Shown: piece by piece, positions 18,650 to 27,348 of the stretch
How the letters are laid out: the number at the start of each line of letters is the position of its first letter
Numbering within the stretch: the first letter of the stretch is position 1
Assembly (NCBI RefSeq): GCF_023008245.1
Contig: NZ_CP090145.1
Location: 1 to 64,000, forward strand
Reading direction: 5' to 3'
Source: Flavobacterium sediminilitoris
GTDB taxonomy: Bacteria > Bacteroidota > Bacteroidia > Flavobacteriales > Flavobacteriaceae
DNA length: 64,000 bases
Program-made: the position numbers and the translations under genes
Notes under the pieces: model-generated
Databases searched by the model: none
What the model saw: the letters and a program-made list of their open reading frames with translations, nothing else
What the model was told of the DNA's origin: nothing

Positions 18650-19603
18650 TTAAAACAATTTTTTAATAATTTCTTCTTCACTTATTCCTTCTGCATCTGC
18701 TTTGTAATTTTTCACAATACGATGACGTAAAATACCTGTTGCTACCGATTGAACATCTTCTATATCTGGTGAAAACTTCCCATTTAAGGCAGCTTGTGTT
18801 TTTGCTGCTAAAATAAGGTTTTGAGACGCTCTTGGTCCTGCTCCCCAATCGATATAAGTTTTAACAAAGTCGTTTGTTAATGGATTATCTGGTCTAGTTT
18901 TACTAACTAAGGTTACGGCATATTCTATAACATTATCTGCTACTGGAATTTTACGAATTACGTTTTGAAAATCGGTAATTTCTTGTGCTGTGAATAATGA
19001 ATTTACTACAGGTTTAAAATCGGAAGTAGTTGCTTTTACAACATCTACTTCTTCTTGAAAAGAAGGATATTCTAATTTTATTGCGAACATAAAACGATCT
19101 AACTGCGCTTCTGGCAAAGGATATGTTCCTTCTTGTTCAATAGGGTTTTGTGTTGCTAAAACGAAATACGGTAATTCTAATTTGTAATTATGTCCTGCTA
19201 CGGTTACTGATCTTTCTTGCATTGCTTCTAGCAAAGCAGCCTGTGTTTTAGGTGGTGTTCTGTTTATTTCATCTGCCAAGATAATATTTGAGAAGACGGG
19301 TCCTTTTATGAATTTAAATTGACGATTTTCATCTAAAATCTCACTTCCTAATATATCTGATGGCATTAAATCGGGTGTAAACTGAATGCGTTTAAAGTTT
19401 AGTCCTAACGCTTTTGAAATGGTATTTACCATTAATGTTTTTGCCAATCCTGGAACTCCTATTAACAATGCATGTCCGCCAGCAAAAACACTTAACACAA
19501 TTTGATTTATTACTTCATCTTGTCCTACAATAACTTTTGCAATTTCTTGTTTTAATGCTTTTTGTTTTTGTACCAATTGCTGAATAGCTGCTACATCTGA
19601 CAT
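18650..19603 (-). CDS. MoxR-family AAA+ ATPase
   Basis: 317-aa MoxR-type AAA+ protein. The modified Walker A is GVPGLAKT (49-56), Walker B IILADEINR (D111/E112), and sensor region LATQNPIEQEGTYPLPEAQLDRF. MoxR proteins act as chaperone-like ATPases, usually with DUF58 and von Willebrand A partner proteins; no such partner is adjacent downstream here. It lies after the parvulin operon, separated by the Flavo-1-like element and a hairpin. Confidence 0.94.
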   Translation of the reverse strand: MSDVAAIQQLVQKQKALKQEIAKVIVGQDEVINQIVLSVFAGGHALLIGVPGLAKTLMVNTISKALGLNFKRIQFTPDLMPSDILGSEILDENRQFKFIKGPVFSNIILADEINRTPPKTQAALLEAMQERSVTVAGHNYKLELPYFVLATQNPIEQEGTYPLPEAQLDRFMFAIKLEYPSFQEEVDVVKATTSDFKPVVNSLFTAQEITDFQNVIRKIPVADNVIEYAVTLVSKTRPDNPLTNDFVKTYIDWGAGPRASQNLILAAKTQAALNGKFSPDIEDVQSVATGILRHRIVKNYKADAEGISEEEIIKKLF

Positions 19604-19686
19604 ATTTATTTTTGTGTTTTTAAGTTTAATTTTACAAGTTACTAAAGTAATAAAAAATACTTACAAAAAAGAAAGACAATAACTAT

Positions 19687-19755
19687 TTAGCCCTGACAGA
19701 AGTGATATCCTTTTATTTTGAAGAAATAAAAGATAAAAGCGAATGGCAGGAAATA
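19687..19755 (+). ncRNA. Flavo-1-like conserved RNA element
   Basis: The segment beginning AGCCCTGACAGAAGTGATAT, then a TCCTTTTATTT / AAATAAAAGAT hairpin, then GCGAATGGCAGGAAAT, resembles from memory the Flavo-1 RNA motif common in flavobacterial intergenic regions. CCTG (19691-19694) can pair with CAGG near 19747-19750. Function is unknown. The strand follows the orientation of the known motif. Confidence 0.55.
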
Positions 19756-19787
19756 CATTTAAGAATTTACCTAAGCCATTCGCTTTT
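19735..19787 (-). terminator. Terminator of the parvulin operon
   Basis: 13-bp stem AAAAGCGAATGGC (19735-19747) / GCCATTCGCTTTT (19775-19787) with an inner AGGAAAT/ATTTACCT pairing. It lies 22 nt after the last parvulin gene, and its left arm is shared with the Flavo-1-like element. Confidence 0.7.
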
Positions 19788-19808
19788 AATTATTGTTTAA
19801 AAAAAAGA

Positions 19809-21167
19809 TTACTTTTTTAACCAGTTATTAGTAAAATCGCAGTCTCTGTAATCGTCTCCTATTTTAATATATGTTTCTTCTATTTTCTCTTCTGCCCATT
19901 TTGCAATAGCTTTAATTTGCTTATCGCGAAGTGCTAATTCTTTAATTTTTAAATAATCTTGAGCAAAATCTGCTTTGTGTTCGCCTATTCTATTGTTTAC
20001 TGTAATTAATTTATAGAATTTACCTATTCCTCTTTCTTCTGAAAGTATTGGTAGAGAAACTTCTCCATCTTTTAATTCTGAAACTTGTCCGTACAATGAT
20101 GGATCCATTTTTGTCAACTCAAAACGCGGTTCTAATGTTCTTGGGTTTAACAAAACACCTCCGTTATTTTTTGTTTCTTTTTCATCAGAGAAGGTTTTTG
20201 CTGCTTCTTGAAATGTTATAGTTCCGCTTGTTATTTTAGAACGTATTAATTCCACTTTTTCTTTTGCTTCTTTTAACGCTTCTGGAGTAACTTTTGGACT
20301 CATTAATATGTGTCTTAGCTCTATATCTTGTCCTTTTATTTTTTCAACCATAATAATATGATATCCAAAAATAGTTTCAAATGGTTCTGAAATTTCTCCT
20401 TCTCCTAGTGTAAATGCTACGTCTTTGAATTCTTTTACAAATGATGTTTTACGGTTTATTTTATAAAAACCACCATTTGAACTAGATGCTATGTCTTCTG
20501 TATACAAAACTGCTCTACTAAAAAAGCTGCTTTCTCCATCTAATACTTCTTGACGAAGTTTTTTTAGTCTGTCAATTACTTTTTGTTTTTCTTCTTCTGA
20601 AACTACTGGTTTAACAACGATTTGTGATACTTCTACTTCTGCACCAAAAAGTGGAATTTCGTCTTCTGGAATTTCTTTAAAGAAATTGCGAACTTCTTCT
20701 GGTGTAATTTCGATACCATCAATGATTTTCTTTCTCATTTGGTCTGTTAGCTTATTGTTTTTGATTATATCAAAAAAGTAAGCTCTAAACTCATCTAAAT
20801 TTTTCTTTCTATAGAATTTAAGTACTTTATCTATTGATCCTACTTGTTCTACCATTGCATCCATTTGCTCATTCATGAATCCGTTTACTTCTTCATCTGA
20901 CACAATAATACTGTCTTGAATGGCTTGATGTGCGTATAACTTATCTTCTAATTGTTTTCCAAATAATTCGCAACGGGTAATTTCTTTTATATCTACTCCT
21001 TGCGCTTTTAATTGAATGTATTCTAAATCTATGTCTGAATCAAGAATAACATAATCTCCCACAACACCAACTACTCCATCAACCTTTTCTTTTTTTGCTT
21101 GTGCCATTATTACTGCTCCTGAAAGCAAAAAAAGTGCTAGTATTGATTTTTTATTTATAAATCTCAT
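19809..21167 (-). CDS. SurA-like periplasmic peptidyl-prolyl isomerase
   Basis: Periplasmic chaperone/isomerase for outer-membrane proteins. From ATG at 21167 it is 452 aa, with a signal peptide (cut after VIMAQA), a SurA_N-like helical region (VDGVVGVVGDYVILDSDI) and two parvulin domains around residues 175-275 and 280-385 (VEVSQIVVKP, IELRHILMSP). The ORF could extend 8 codons upstream, but the ATG at 21167 directly precedes the signal peptide. It overlaps the previous gene by 17 nt. Third gene of a three-gene envelope-folding operon. Confidence 0.88.
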   Translation of the reverse strand: MRFINKKSILALFLLSGAVIMAQAKKEKVDGVVGVVGDYVILDSDIDLEYIQLKAQGVDIKEITRCELFGKQLEDKLYAHQAIQDSIIVSDEEVNGFMNEQMDAMVEQVGSIDKVLKFYRKKNLDEFRAYFFDIIKNNKLTDQMRKKIIDGIEITPEEVRNFFKEIPEDEIPLFGAEVEVSQIVVKPVVSEEEKQKVIDRLKKLRQEVLDGESSFFSRAVLYTEDIASSSNGGFYKINRKTSFVKEFKDVAFTLGEGEISEPFETIFGYHIIMVEKIKGQDIELRHILMSPKVTPEALKEAKEKVELIRSKITSGTITFQEAAKTFSDEKETKNNGGVLLNPRTLEPRFELTKMDPSLYGQVSELKDGEVSLPILSEERGIGKFYKLITVNNRIGEHKADFAQDYLKIKELALRDKQIKAIAKWAEEKIEETYIKIGDDYRDCDFTNNWLKK

Positions 21168-21999
21168 ATTTATTATTTTTGATAGCATCATTTGTAATTT
21201 CCTTTTCTATTGTATTTATTAATTCTAGTTTTCTATTGTTTATTATAACTTGTTTTATTGTTGGTCTTAAAAATTGTAATGGTGCTGTACTATTTTTTGG
21301 CAGTACTTGCTTTACTTTTACCAACCATACTGTTGACGAATCTGGATATTGATAATTAATTCCATCTGATAAATATTGTTGTTTATTTTCAAGATTTATG
21401 AATGGTAATTTCTCATATATTTGATTAACATCTACCCAAACAGAATCATTAAAGGCATAACTTTTAAATTGTATTGATAATTCTTCTAGCTCTTTTTTAT
21501 CTTTGGAAGCAAAGGAAGTAAACTTTGCTTTAATTTTTTCAAATTTTGGATTTTCTTTAACTAAATTAATATAGCGAAGTTTCACTAACTCTGATGAATT
21601 TTTAAAAAAATCTTTATTCTTTTCATAGTATTGTTTTATCTCTTCTTCTGTAATTATAGTATCTATTTTTCTAATTACTAATTCTTCAATATATGCTTTT
21701 GTGTATAAGTCTACTTTATATTGCTGAATTAAAGCATCAAATTCTACTGTTTTATCTTTACTTAAATTAATTTCGGCTCCTTTATATAATAGTTTTTGTG
21801 TTGCCCATCTATCTATATAAGCTTTAATAATAGCAATACTATCGTTTTTAGATGTTTCTTTTGGTATTAAATTTAAGATATCTTCCTTATACAAATAATC
21901 ATTTCCAACTCTGGCTATTGCTTCGGGTTCTTTTGGCGTTTTAAAATATTCGCAAGAAGTGGTTAGTACAACTAATATGATTATTTGAAATAGTTTCAT
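21151..21999 (-). CDS. Lipoprotein with a peptidyl-prolyl isomerase/SurA-N-like fold
   Basis: 282 aa. Lipoprotein signal with LTTSC (Cys at residue 16). The mature protein begins like SurA N-domains (AIARVGNDYLYKEDI) and is helix-rich, but no clear complete parvulin domain is visible. It begins in a TAATG overlap with the two-domain parvulin gene upstream and overlaps the next by 17 nt, so all three are translationally coupled. A chaperone role for outer-membrane proteins is inferred from this context. Confidence 0.7.
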   Translation of the reverse strand: MKLFQIIILVVLTTSCEYFKTPKEPEAIARVGNDYLYKEDILNLIPKETSKNDSIAIIKAYIDRWATQKLLYKGAEINLSKDKTVEFDALIQQYKVDLYTKAYIEELVIRKIDTIITEEEIKQYYEKNKDFFKNSSELVKLRYINLVKENPKFEKIKAKFTSFASKDKKELEELSIQFKSYAFNDSVWVDVNQIYEKLPFINLENKQQYLSDGINYQYPDSSTVWLVKVKQVLPKNSTAPLQFLRPTIKQVIINNRKLELINTIEKEITNDAIKNNKYEIYK

Positions 22000-23963
22000 T
22001 ATTTTTCTAATTGTCCTTTTATATTATTAAATACATCTTGATTTACTTGAACGGAAAATTCTTTCTTTAATTCATTAACCCAATTACTCTCTAAATATTG
22101 TTGATAATCGCCTATTAATTTTCCTTTACATTCATTAAATTCTTTTGGCTGAGGCTCTTTTACTTCTTTTACATTCGCCACAAAGTAATAACCATCTTTT
22201 GAAACAACTGAAGTTATTCCTTTAGATTTTACATTAAATGCTGATAAAACATCGTAATCTTCTTCAAATTCTCCCGATTTCACCATTACATTTACTTTTT
22301 CCTCTGTATTCAATTTTTCTTTAATGTATTCTAATGTTTTTCCTTTTTTCAAATAAGATTTTGCTTTTTTGATTATTTTTTCATCTGTAGAAGACAATAA
22401 ATCTACATCTAATCTTTTCTTCCACATATAATCTTTTTCATGTTCTTTATGGAACTTAAATAATCCTGTTGTATCCGTTTTTGCTTTCGTCCATATTTCT
22501 TTTTCCATTAAATCAAATAGCAACAGACCGTCTCTATATTCGTCCATAACATATTTAAATTCTACAAATTCTTTTTCTAAGTTATTATCGTAATACTCTA
22601 TCAATTTTTCATCCATCCACTTTTCAAAAAGTTCATCTATTAATTTTGAAATTGGTTTTGTTTTAATTCCATTTTTTTGTTGATTAAGAATATATTTCAC
22701 AAAATCTGGAGTATATAATTTTCCATCACCATTTATAACAGCTATTTCTCCTTCAATTCCTTTTTTATCTTGTGGAATTTCCCATTTTTCATTGTAGTAA
22801 TCGTTTGTTACAATCGATTTTATTGCAGTTAAAACATTATCATTTTTCTCAAATGAATATTTAGCTCTAACTTTTTTTGCTAATGAATTTGTAATTAATA
22901 ATGAACGTTCATCTCTTTTTACTTTATTTTCTAACTCATATCGCATTTCTTCCAATGATTGCACTGGATGTTTTTCTATTAGTTTAACGATATGCCATCC
23001 GAATTGTGATTGAAATGGTTCAGAAATTTGATTTTTATCTTTTAGTCCAAAGGCTATATTTTCAAATTCAATTGAGGTTAATTGTCCTGTTCCAAATCGT
23101 TGTAAAAGACCTCCTTTTGCTGCACTAGATTTATCTTCTGAGAATTGATTTGCCAAGCTCTCAAAACTTTCCCCTTGTTTAATTTTTTTATAGATATCTT
23201 CTATTGTTTGTTTTGCTTTCAATTCTAATTCAGCATTAGGCGTAGCTGGTTTCATAATCATTATATGAGACACTGTAACTTCTCCTCTATTCTCTCTTTT
23301 ATCAGTTACTTTTAAAATATGATATCCAAAACGAGTTCTAAATGGATTTGATGTTTTTCCTACTGAGGTTTTATATGCTGCTACTTCAAACGGATATACC
23401 ATTCTAAATGCTGAAAAATATCCTAAATCTCCTTTATTTTCTTTTGCAGAAGGATCTTCAGAAAAACGTGAGGCTAAATCATCAAAATTTTCTCCTTTAT
23501 CTATACGTTTTTTTATATCTACTATTTTATTATATGCTTTTAAAGTGTCTTCTGCTTTAGCATTTTCATCTACCATTACTAAAATATGCGACGCTCTAAC
23601 TTCTTTTTTTATTCTATCATATGCTTCTTCAACTAACGCATTAGTTACTTTAGAATCATTTAAATAGTTTTTAGCTAATTGAGTTCTATATGAATTTAAT
23701 TCATTTTGATATTTTGTATTGTTTTGTAAACCTAATTTATAAGCTTTTTCTACTTTTAATTTATATCCTAAAAAAAGTTCTAAATATTTATCTAAATCTT
23801 TTTGAGAATCATCTTTAACTAAATCTAAGTTTTTATTATAAACTCTTAAAAATTCGCTTGTATAGTATGGATGATTATCTATTGTAAATAATATTTCTTT
23901 TTCTTGAGCAGATAAAAAGAATGACGAATAAAAGCATATTACTATGAATACAAAATTTTTCAT
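21999..23963 (-). CDS. Periplasmic parvulin-type peptidyl-prolyl isomerase (two PpiC domains)
   Basis: Start placed at ATG 23963 (654 aa), because MKNFVFIVICFYSSFFLSAQ is a perfect signal peptide; 20 upstream codons look non-coding. Two rotamase domains are clear: VRASHILVMV...GDLGYFSAF...FGYHILKVTD and VTVSHIMIM...GGLLQRFGTG...FGWHIVKLIE. The C-terminal 300 residues contain a third, degenerate parvulin-like region. First gene of the three-gene operon, with a TAATG junction to the next. Confidence 0.9.
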   Translation of the reverse strand: MKNFVFIVICFYSSFFLSAQEKEILFTIDNHPYYTSEFLRVYNKNLDLVKDDSQKDLDKYLELFLGYKLKVEKAYKLGLQNNTKYQNELNSYRTQLAKNYLNDSKVTNALVEEAYDRIKKEVRASHILVMVDENAKAEDTLKAYNKIVDIKKRIDKGENFDDLASRFSEDPSAKENKGDLGYFSAFRMVYPFEVAAYKTSVGKTSNPFRTRFGYHILKVTDKRENRGEVTVSHIMIMKPATPNAELELKAKQTIEDIYKKIKQGESFESLANQFSEDKSSAAKGGLLQRFGTGQLTSIEFENIAFGLKDKNQISEPFQSQFGWHIVKLIEKHPVQSLEEMRYELENKVKRDERSLLITNSLAKKVRAKYSFEKNDNVLTAIKSIVTNDYYNEKWEIPQDKKGIEGEIAVINGDGKLYTPDFVKYILNQQKNGIKTKPISKLIDELFEKWMDEKLIEYYDNNLEKEFVEFKYVMDEYRDGLLLFDLMEKEIWTKAKTDTTGLFKFHKEHEKDYMWKKRLDVDLLSSTDEKIIKKAKSYLKKGKTLEYIKEKLNTEEKVNVMVKSGEFEEDYDVLSAFNVKSKGITSVVSKDGYYFVANVKEVKEPQPKEFNECKGKLIGDYQQYLESNWVNELKKEFSVQVNQDVFNNIKGQLEK

Positions 23964-24061
23964 ACAAAATTTATTTATTTTATTTCTAACCAACAAAAAT
24001 AATAATTCAAATGTATAAACCAACTATATGTTGTACTATTAATAAAAAAATTAAGTAAATA

Positions 24062-24090
24062 AAAAAGCATCAATTTCTTGACGCTTTTAT
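24062..24090 (-). terminator. Hairpin upstream of the parvulin operon
   Basis: AAAAAAGCATCAA / TTGACGCTTTT hairpin with one mismatch. On the minus strand it would end transcripts coming from the 24.2-24.4 kb ORF. Confidence 0.5.
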
Positions 24091-24197
24091 GACTTTAAAA
24101 ATATAGTCTCATTTTTACAATAATAAATTTATTATAGTTCATTTCTCAATTCTTTTTCTCTAAGTACTTGCTATCTTGCTTTTATCAATTTTGATTC

Positions 24198-24416
24198 TCA
24201 CACACCTTCTCTATTAATCAATCCGTTAGTAGTAGCTCTATTTTCAACCATCCATGCTATAATAGATTTAGCTTTTTTATTAGAAAGCTCTTCATTATAA
24301 TAGTTATAAAATTTTAACCAAATTACTTTCATCTTTTTTATTGGATTTATTTTCTGTACCACTATAAAGTGGACAAAAGACAGAAAGACTATCAGTAAAA
24401 AAAATCTGTTTCTCAT
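24198..24416 (-). CDS. Small hypothetical protein
   Basis: 72 aa with a hydrophobic N-terminus (residues 5-20, possible signal or anchor) and a basic remainder. I recognise no family. Weak support: an ATG start, a plausible membrane segment, and a terminator-like hairpin 110 nt downstream. It may also be a chance ORF in a gene-poor stretch. Confidence 0.25.
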   Translation of the reverse strand: MRNRFFLLIVFLSFVHFIVVQKINPIKKMKVIWLKFYNYYNEELSNKKAKSIIAWMVENRATTNGLINREGV

Positions 24417-24727
24417 AACTCTGTTTTATTTTAGTTATACCATAAAATATACTTTTAACATCTATTACATCTTATTATAAATAATATTTAGACAAACACA
24501 TTTAAAACTATTGTAAAAATAAACCGATCTCTTTATCTAAAAATGAGTATAAATACCTGTTTTGAATTCTTTAAAAGAAAGAATGAGCTAATTTCTTTAA
24601 TATACTTTATAAATAAGGTTTCTATAATTTCATTATTTTTTGTTAATAAGTGACAATCAAATAGTGATAAAGACTTTTTTTTATAATGTAATAAGTGTAA
24701 AAACTTATATTTGCAAAAAATATTTTG
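24417..24727. other. Gene-free AT-rich spacer before prfC
   Basis: No ORF or repeat of note. The last 25 nt contain TATATTTG (24706-24713), a match to the flavobacterial -7 box, probably the prfC promoter. Confidence 0.5.
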
Positions 24728-26323
24728 ATGAGCTTTAAAGACGAAATAAAAAGAAGAAGAACGTTTGGGATTATATCACACCCTGATGCTGGTAAAACAA
24801 CTTTAACAGAAAAATTACTTTTATTTGGTGGTGCCATACAAGAAGCTGGTGCAGTAAAAAGTAATAAAATAAAAAAAGGAGCCACTTCAGATTTTATGGA
24901 AATTGAACGTCAAAGGGGAATTTCTGTAGCTACATCTGTATTAGCATTTAATTATAAAAACAAAAAGATTAATATCTTAGATACTCCTGGACATAAGGAT
25001 TTTGCCGAAGATACTTTTAGAACACTGACTGCTGTCGATAGTGTAATTGTTGTAATTGACGTAGCAAAAGGTGTTGAGGAACAAACAGAAAAATTAGTAG
25101 AAGTTTGTAGAATGCGTAATATTCCTATGATTGTTTTTATTAACAAATTAGATAGAGAAGGAAAAGATGCTTTCGACTTACTGGATGAAGTAGAACAAAA
25201 ATTAAAATTAACAGTTTGTCCTTTAAGTTTCCCTATAGGAATGGGGTATGATTTTAAAGGAATTTATAATATTTGGGAGAAAAACATCAATTTATTTAGT
25301 GGTGACAGTAGAAAAGACATAGAAGATACTATTTCATTTACTGATATTCTTAATCCTGAATTAGATACAATTATAGGTCAAAAACATGCTGACAAACTAA
25401 GAGAAGAACTAGAGTTAGTTAATGAAATATATCCTGAATTTGACAAAGAAGCTTATTTAAATGGAACTTTGCAACCTGTTTTCTTTGGTTCAGCCTTAAA
25501 CAACTTTGGTGTTAGAGAATTATTAGATTGCTTTATTGATATTGCTCCAACTCCAAGAGCAAAAGAATCAGACACAAGACTTATTCAACCTGATGAAGAT
25601 AAATTTAGTGGTTTTGTTTTTAAAATCCATGCTAATATGGATCCTAAACACAGAGACAGATTAGCTTTTGTTAAAATTGTTTCTGGTACGTTTGAAAAAA
25701 ACAAACCTTATTTACACGTAAGACAAGGTAAAAAAGTAAAATTCTCTAGTCCGAATGCATTTTTTGCTGAGAAAAAAGAAATTGTAGATATTTCTTATGC
25801 TGGTGATATTGTAGGACTTCATGATACTGGAAACTTTAAAATTGGAGATACGTTAACTGAGGGAGAAAATATGATTTTTAAAGGCATTCCTAGTTTTTCA
25901 CCTGAGCATTTTAGGTACATAAACAATGCTGATCCTTTAAAATCTAAACAATTAGAAAAAGGAATAGATCAATTGATGGATGAAGGTGTTGCTCAGTTAT
26001 TTACTCTTGAAATGAATGGAAGAAAGGTAATTGGAACTGTAGGAGCATTACAATATGAAGTGATTCAATATCGTTTAGAACACGAATATGGTGCGAAATG
26101 TAACTATGAAAATTTTCCAGCTCATAAGGCTTGTTGGGTTAAACCTAAAGATCCGAAAAGCGAAGAGTTTATGGAGTTTAAAAGAGTAAAACAAAAATTC
26201 TTAGGCCATGACAAATATGGTCAACTTGTTTTCTTAGCCGATAGTGAATTTTCAATTCAAATGACACAACAGAAATACCCGAGTGTTGAATTATTTTTCA
26301 CTTCTGATTTTAGAACGATATAA
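24728..26323 (+). CDS. prfC: Peptide chain release factor 3
   Basis: GTPase that recycles RF1/RF2 after termination. From ATG 24728 (a TTG lies one codon earlier) it is 531 aa, the usual RF3 length. G1 motif HPDAGKTT (18-25), switch II DTPGHKDFAED, G4 NKLD, and the RF3-type second and third domains (FRYINNADPLKSKQLEKG, GAKCNYENFPAHKACWV). The start choice rests on the MSFKDEIKRRRTFGI family N-terminus and the TATATTTG box 15 nt upstream. Convergent with folD over a shared terminator. Confidence 0.96.
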   Translation: MSFKDEIKRRRTFGIISHPDAGKTTLTEKLLLFGGAIQEAGAVKSNKIKKGATSDFMEIERQRGISVATSVLAFNYKNKKINILDTPGHKDFAEDTFRTLTAVDSVIVVIDVAKGVEEQTEKLVEVCRMRNIPMIVFINKLDREGKDAFDLLDEVEQKLKLTVCPLSFPIGMGYDFKGIYNIWEKNINLFSGDSRKDIEDTISFTDILNPELDTIIGQKHADKLREELELVNEIYPEFDKEAYLNGTLQPVFFGSALNNFGVRELLDCFIDIAPTPRAKESDTRLIQPDEDKFSGFVFKIHANMDPKHRDRLAFVKIVSGTFEKNKPYLHVRQGKKVKFSSPNAFFAEKKEIVDISYAGDIVGLHDTGNFKIGDTLTEGENMIFKGIPSFSPEHFRYINNADPLKSKQLEKGIDQLMDEGVAQLFTLEMNGRKVIGTVGALQYEVIQYRLEHEYGAKCNYENFPAHKACWVKPKDPKSEEFMEFKRVKQKFLGHDKYGQLVFLADSEFSIQMTQQKYPSVELFFTSDFRTI

Positions 26324-26331
26324 TACTAAAC

Positions 26332-26361
26332 AAAAGAGCTGCAATGAATTGCAGCTCTTTT
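26332..26361. terminator. Bidirectional terminator between prfC and folD
   Basis: 14-bp perfect stem AAAAGAGCTGCAAT (26332-26345) / ATTGCAGCTCTTTT (26348-26361), 2-nt spacer, A and T flanks on both sides. Confidence 0.9.
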
Positions 26362-26380
26362 GTTTTATAGAAATTAAATA

Positions 26381-27262
26381 TTATTTATTCTTTTTTTGCT
26401 CTCTTGCCAATAATGTATTTTTTAAAAGCATTGCAATAGTCATAGGTCCTACTCCACCTGGAACCGGTGTTATATATGACGCTTTTTTAGACACAAACTC
26501 AAAATCCACATCTCCTGTAATTTTATATCCTTTTTCTGAGTTTTCATCAGGAACACGTGTAATACCAACATCAATAATTACAGCATCATCTTTAATCATT
26601 TCTGCTTTAAGGTAATTTGGAACTCCTAATGCAGTGATAATAATATCTGCTTGCGATGTTATTTGATTAATATTTTTAGTATGACTATGTGTTAATGTAA
26701 CTGTTGAGTTTCCTGGAAATCCTTTTCTTCCCATTAAGATACTCATTGGTCTTCCTACAATATGACTTCTTCCTATAACTACAGTATGTTTTCCTTTTGT
26801 TTCAACATTATATCGTTCTAACAATTCTAAAATTCCAAATGGTGTTGCAGGAATAAATGTTGTCATGTCTAATGCCATTTTTCCAAAGTTTTCTGGATGA
26901 AATCCGTCAACGTCTTTACTAGGATCTATTGCCATAATAATTTTTTGAGTATCTATTTGCTCTGGCAATGGTAATTGAACTATAAATCCATCTATATTAT
27001 CATCCTGATTTAGTTCTTTTATTTTTTTTAGCAATTCTGTTTCTGAAGTTGTACTTGGCATTTTAACTAAAGTTGACTCAAATCCAACTCTTTCACAAGA
27101 TTTCACTTTACTTCCTACATAAGTTAAACTTGCCCCATCATTTCCTACAATAATTGCAGCTAAATGAGGTACTTTCTCGCCATTTGCTTTCATCTTTGCG
27201 ACCTCAGCAGCAATTTCATTTTTAATTTCTTCCGAAACTTTTTTACCGTCTAATAAGTTCAT
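26381..27262 (-). CDS. folD: Methylene-THF dehydrogenase / methenyl-THF cyclohydrolase
   Basis: Bifunctional one-carbon enzyme, 293 aa. The catalytic Y48-xxx-K52 is in TYVGSKVKSCERVG. IDGFIVQLPLPEQI, GRSHIVGRPMS (Rossmann part) and the C-terminal PGGVGPMTIAML are family signatures. Follows ffh on the same strand after a terminator, so its own promoter is likely in the 27.26-27.3 kb gap. Confidence 0.97.
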   Translation of the reverse strand: MNLLDGKKVSEEIKNEIAAEVAKMKANGEKVPHLAAIIVGNDGASLTYVGSKVKSCERVGFESTLVKMPSTTSETELLKKIKELNQDDNIDGFIVQLPLPEQIDTQKIIMAIDPSKDVDGFHPENFGKMALDMTTFIPATPFGILELLERYNVETKGKHTVVIGRSHIVGRPMSILMGRKGFPGNSTVTLTHSHTKNINQITSQADIIITALGVPNYLKAEMIKDDAVIIDVGITRVPDENSEKGYKITGDVDFEFVSKKASYITPVPGGVGPMTIAMLLKNTLLAREQKKNK

Positions 27263-27314
27263 TGTGTTGTGTTGTTGTTTACTAATTATCCTTTGAAAAC
27301 TATAAAAAATTGTT

Positions 27315-27340
27315 ATAAAAAAGACGCGAATTTTCGCGTC
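27315..27340 (-). terminator. Terminator of ffh
   Basis: Stem GACGCGAA (27323-27330) / TTCGCGTC (27333-27340); the A-run at 27317-27322 gives the T-run in minus-strand RNA. Confidence 0.85.
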
Positions 27341-27348
27341 TCATTTTT

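Noticed and set aside
24198..24416. Small ORF as a confident gene
   Set aside because: No family and weak context; listed with low confidence only.
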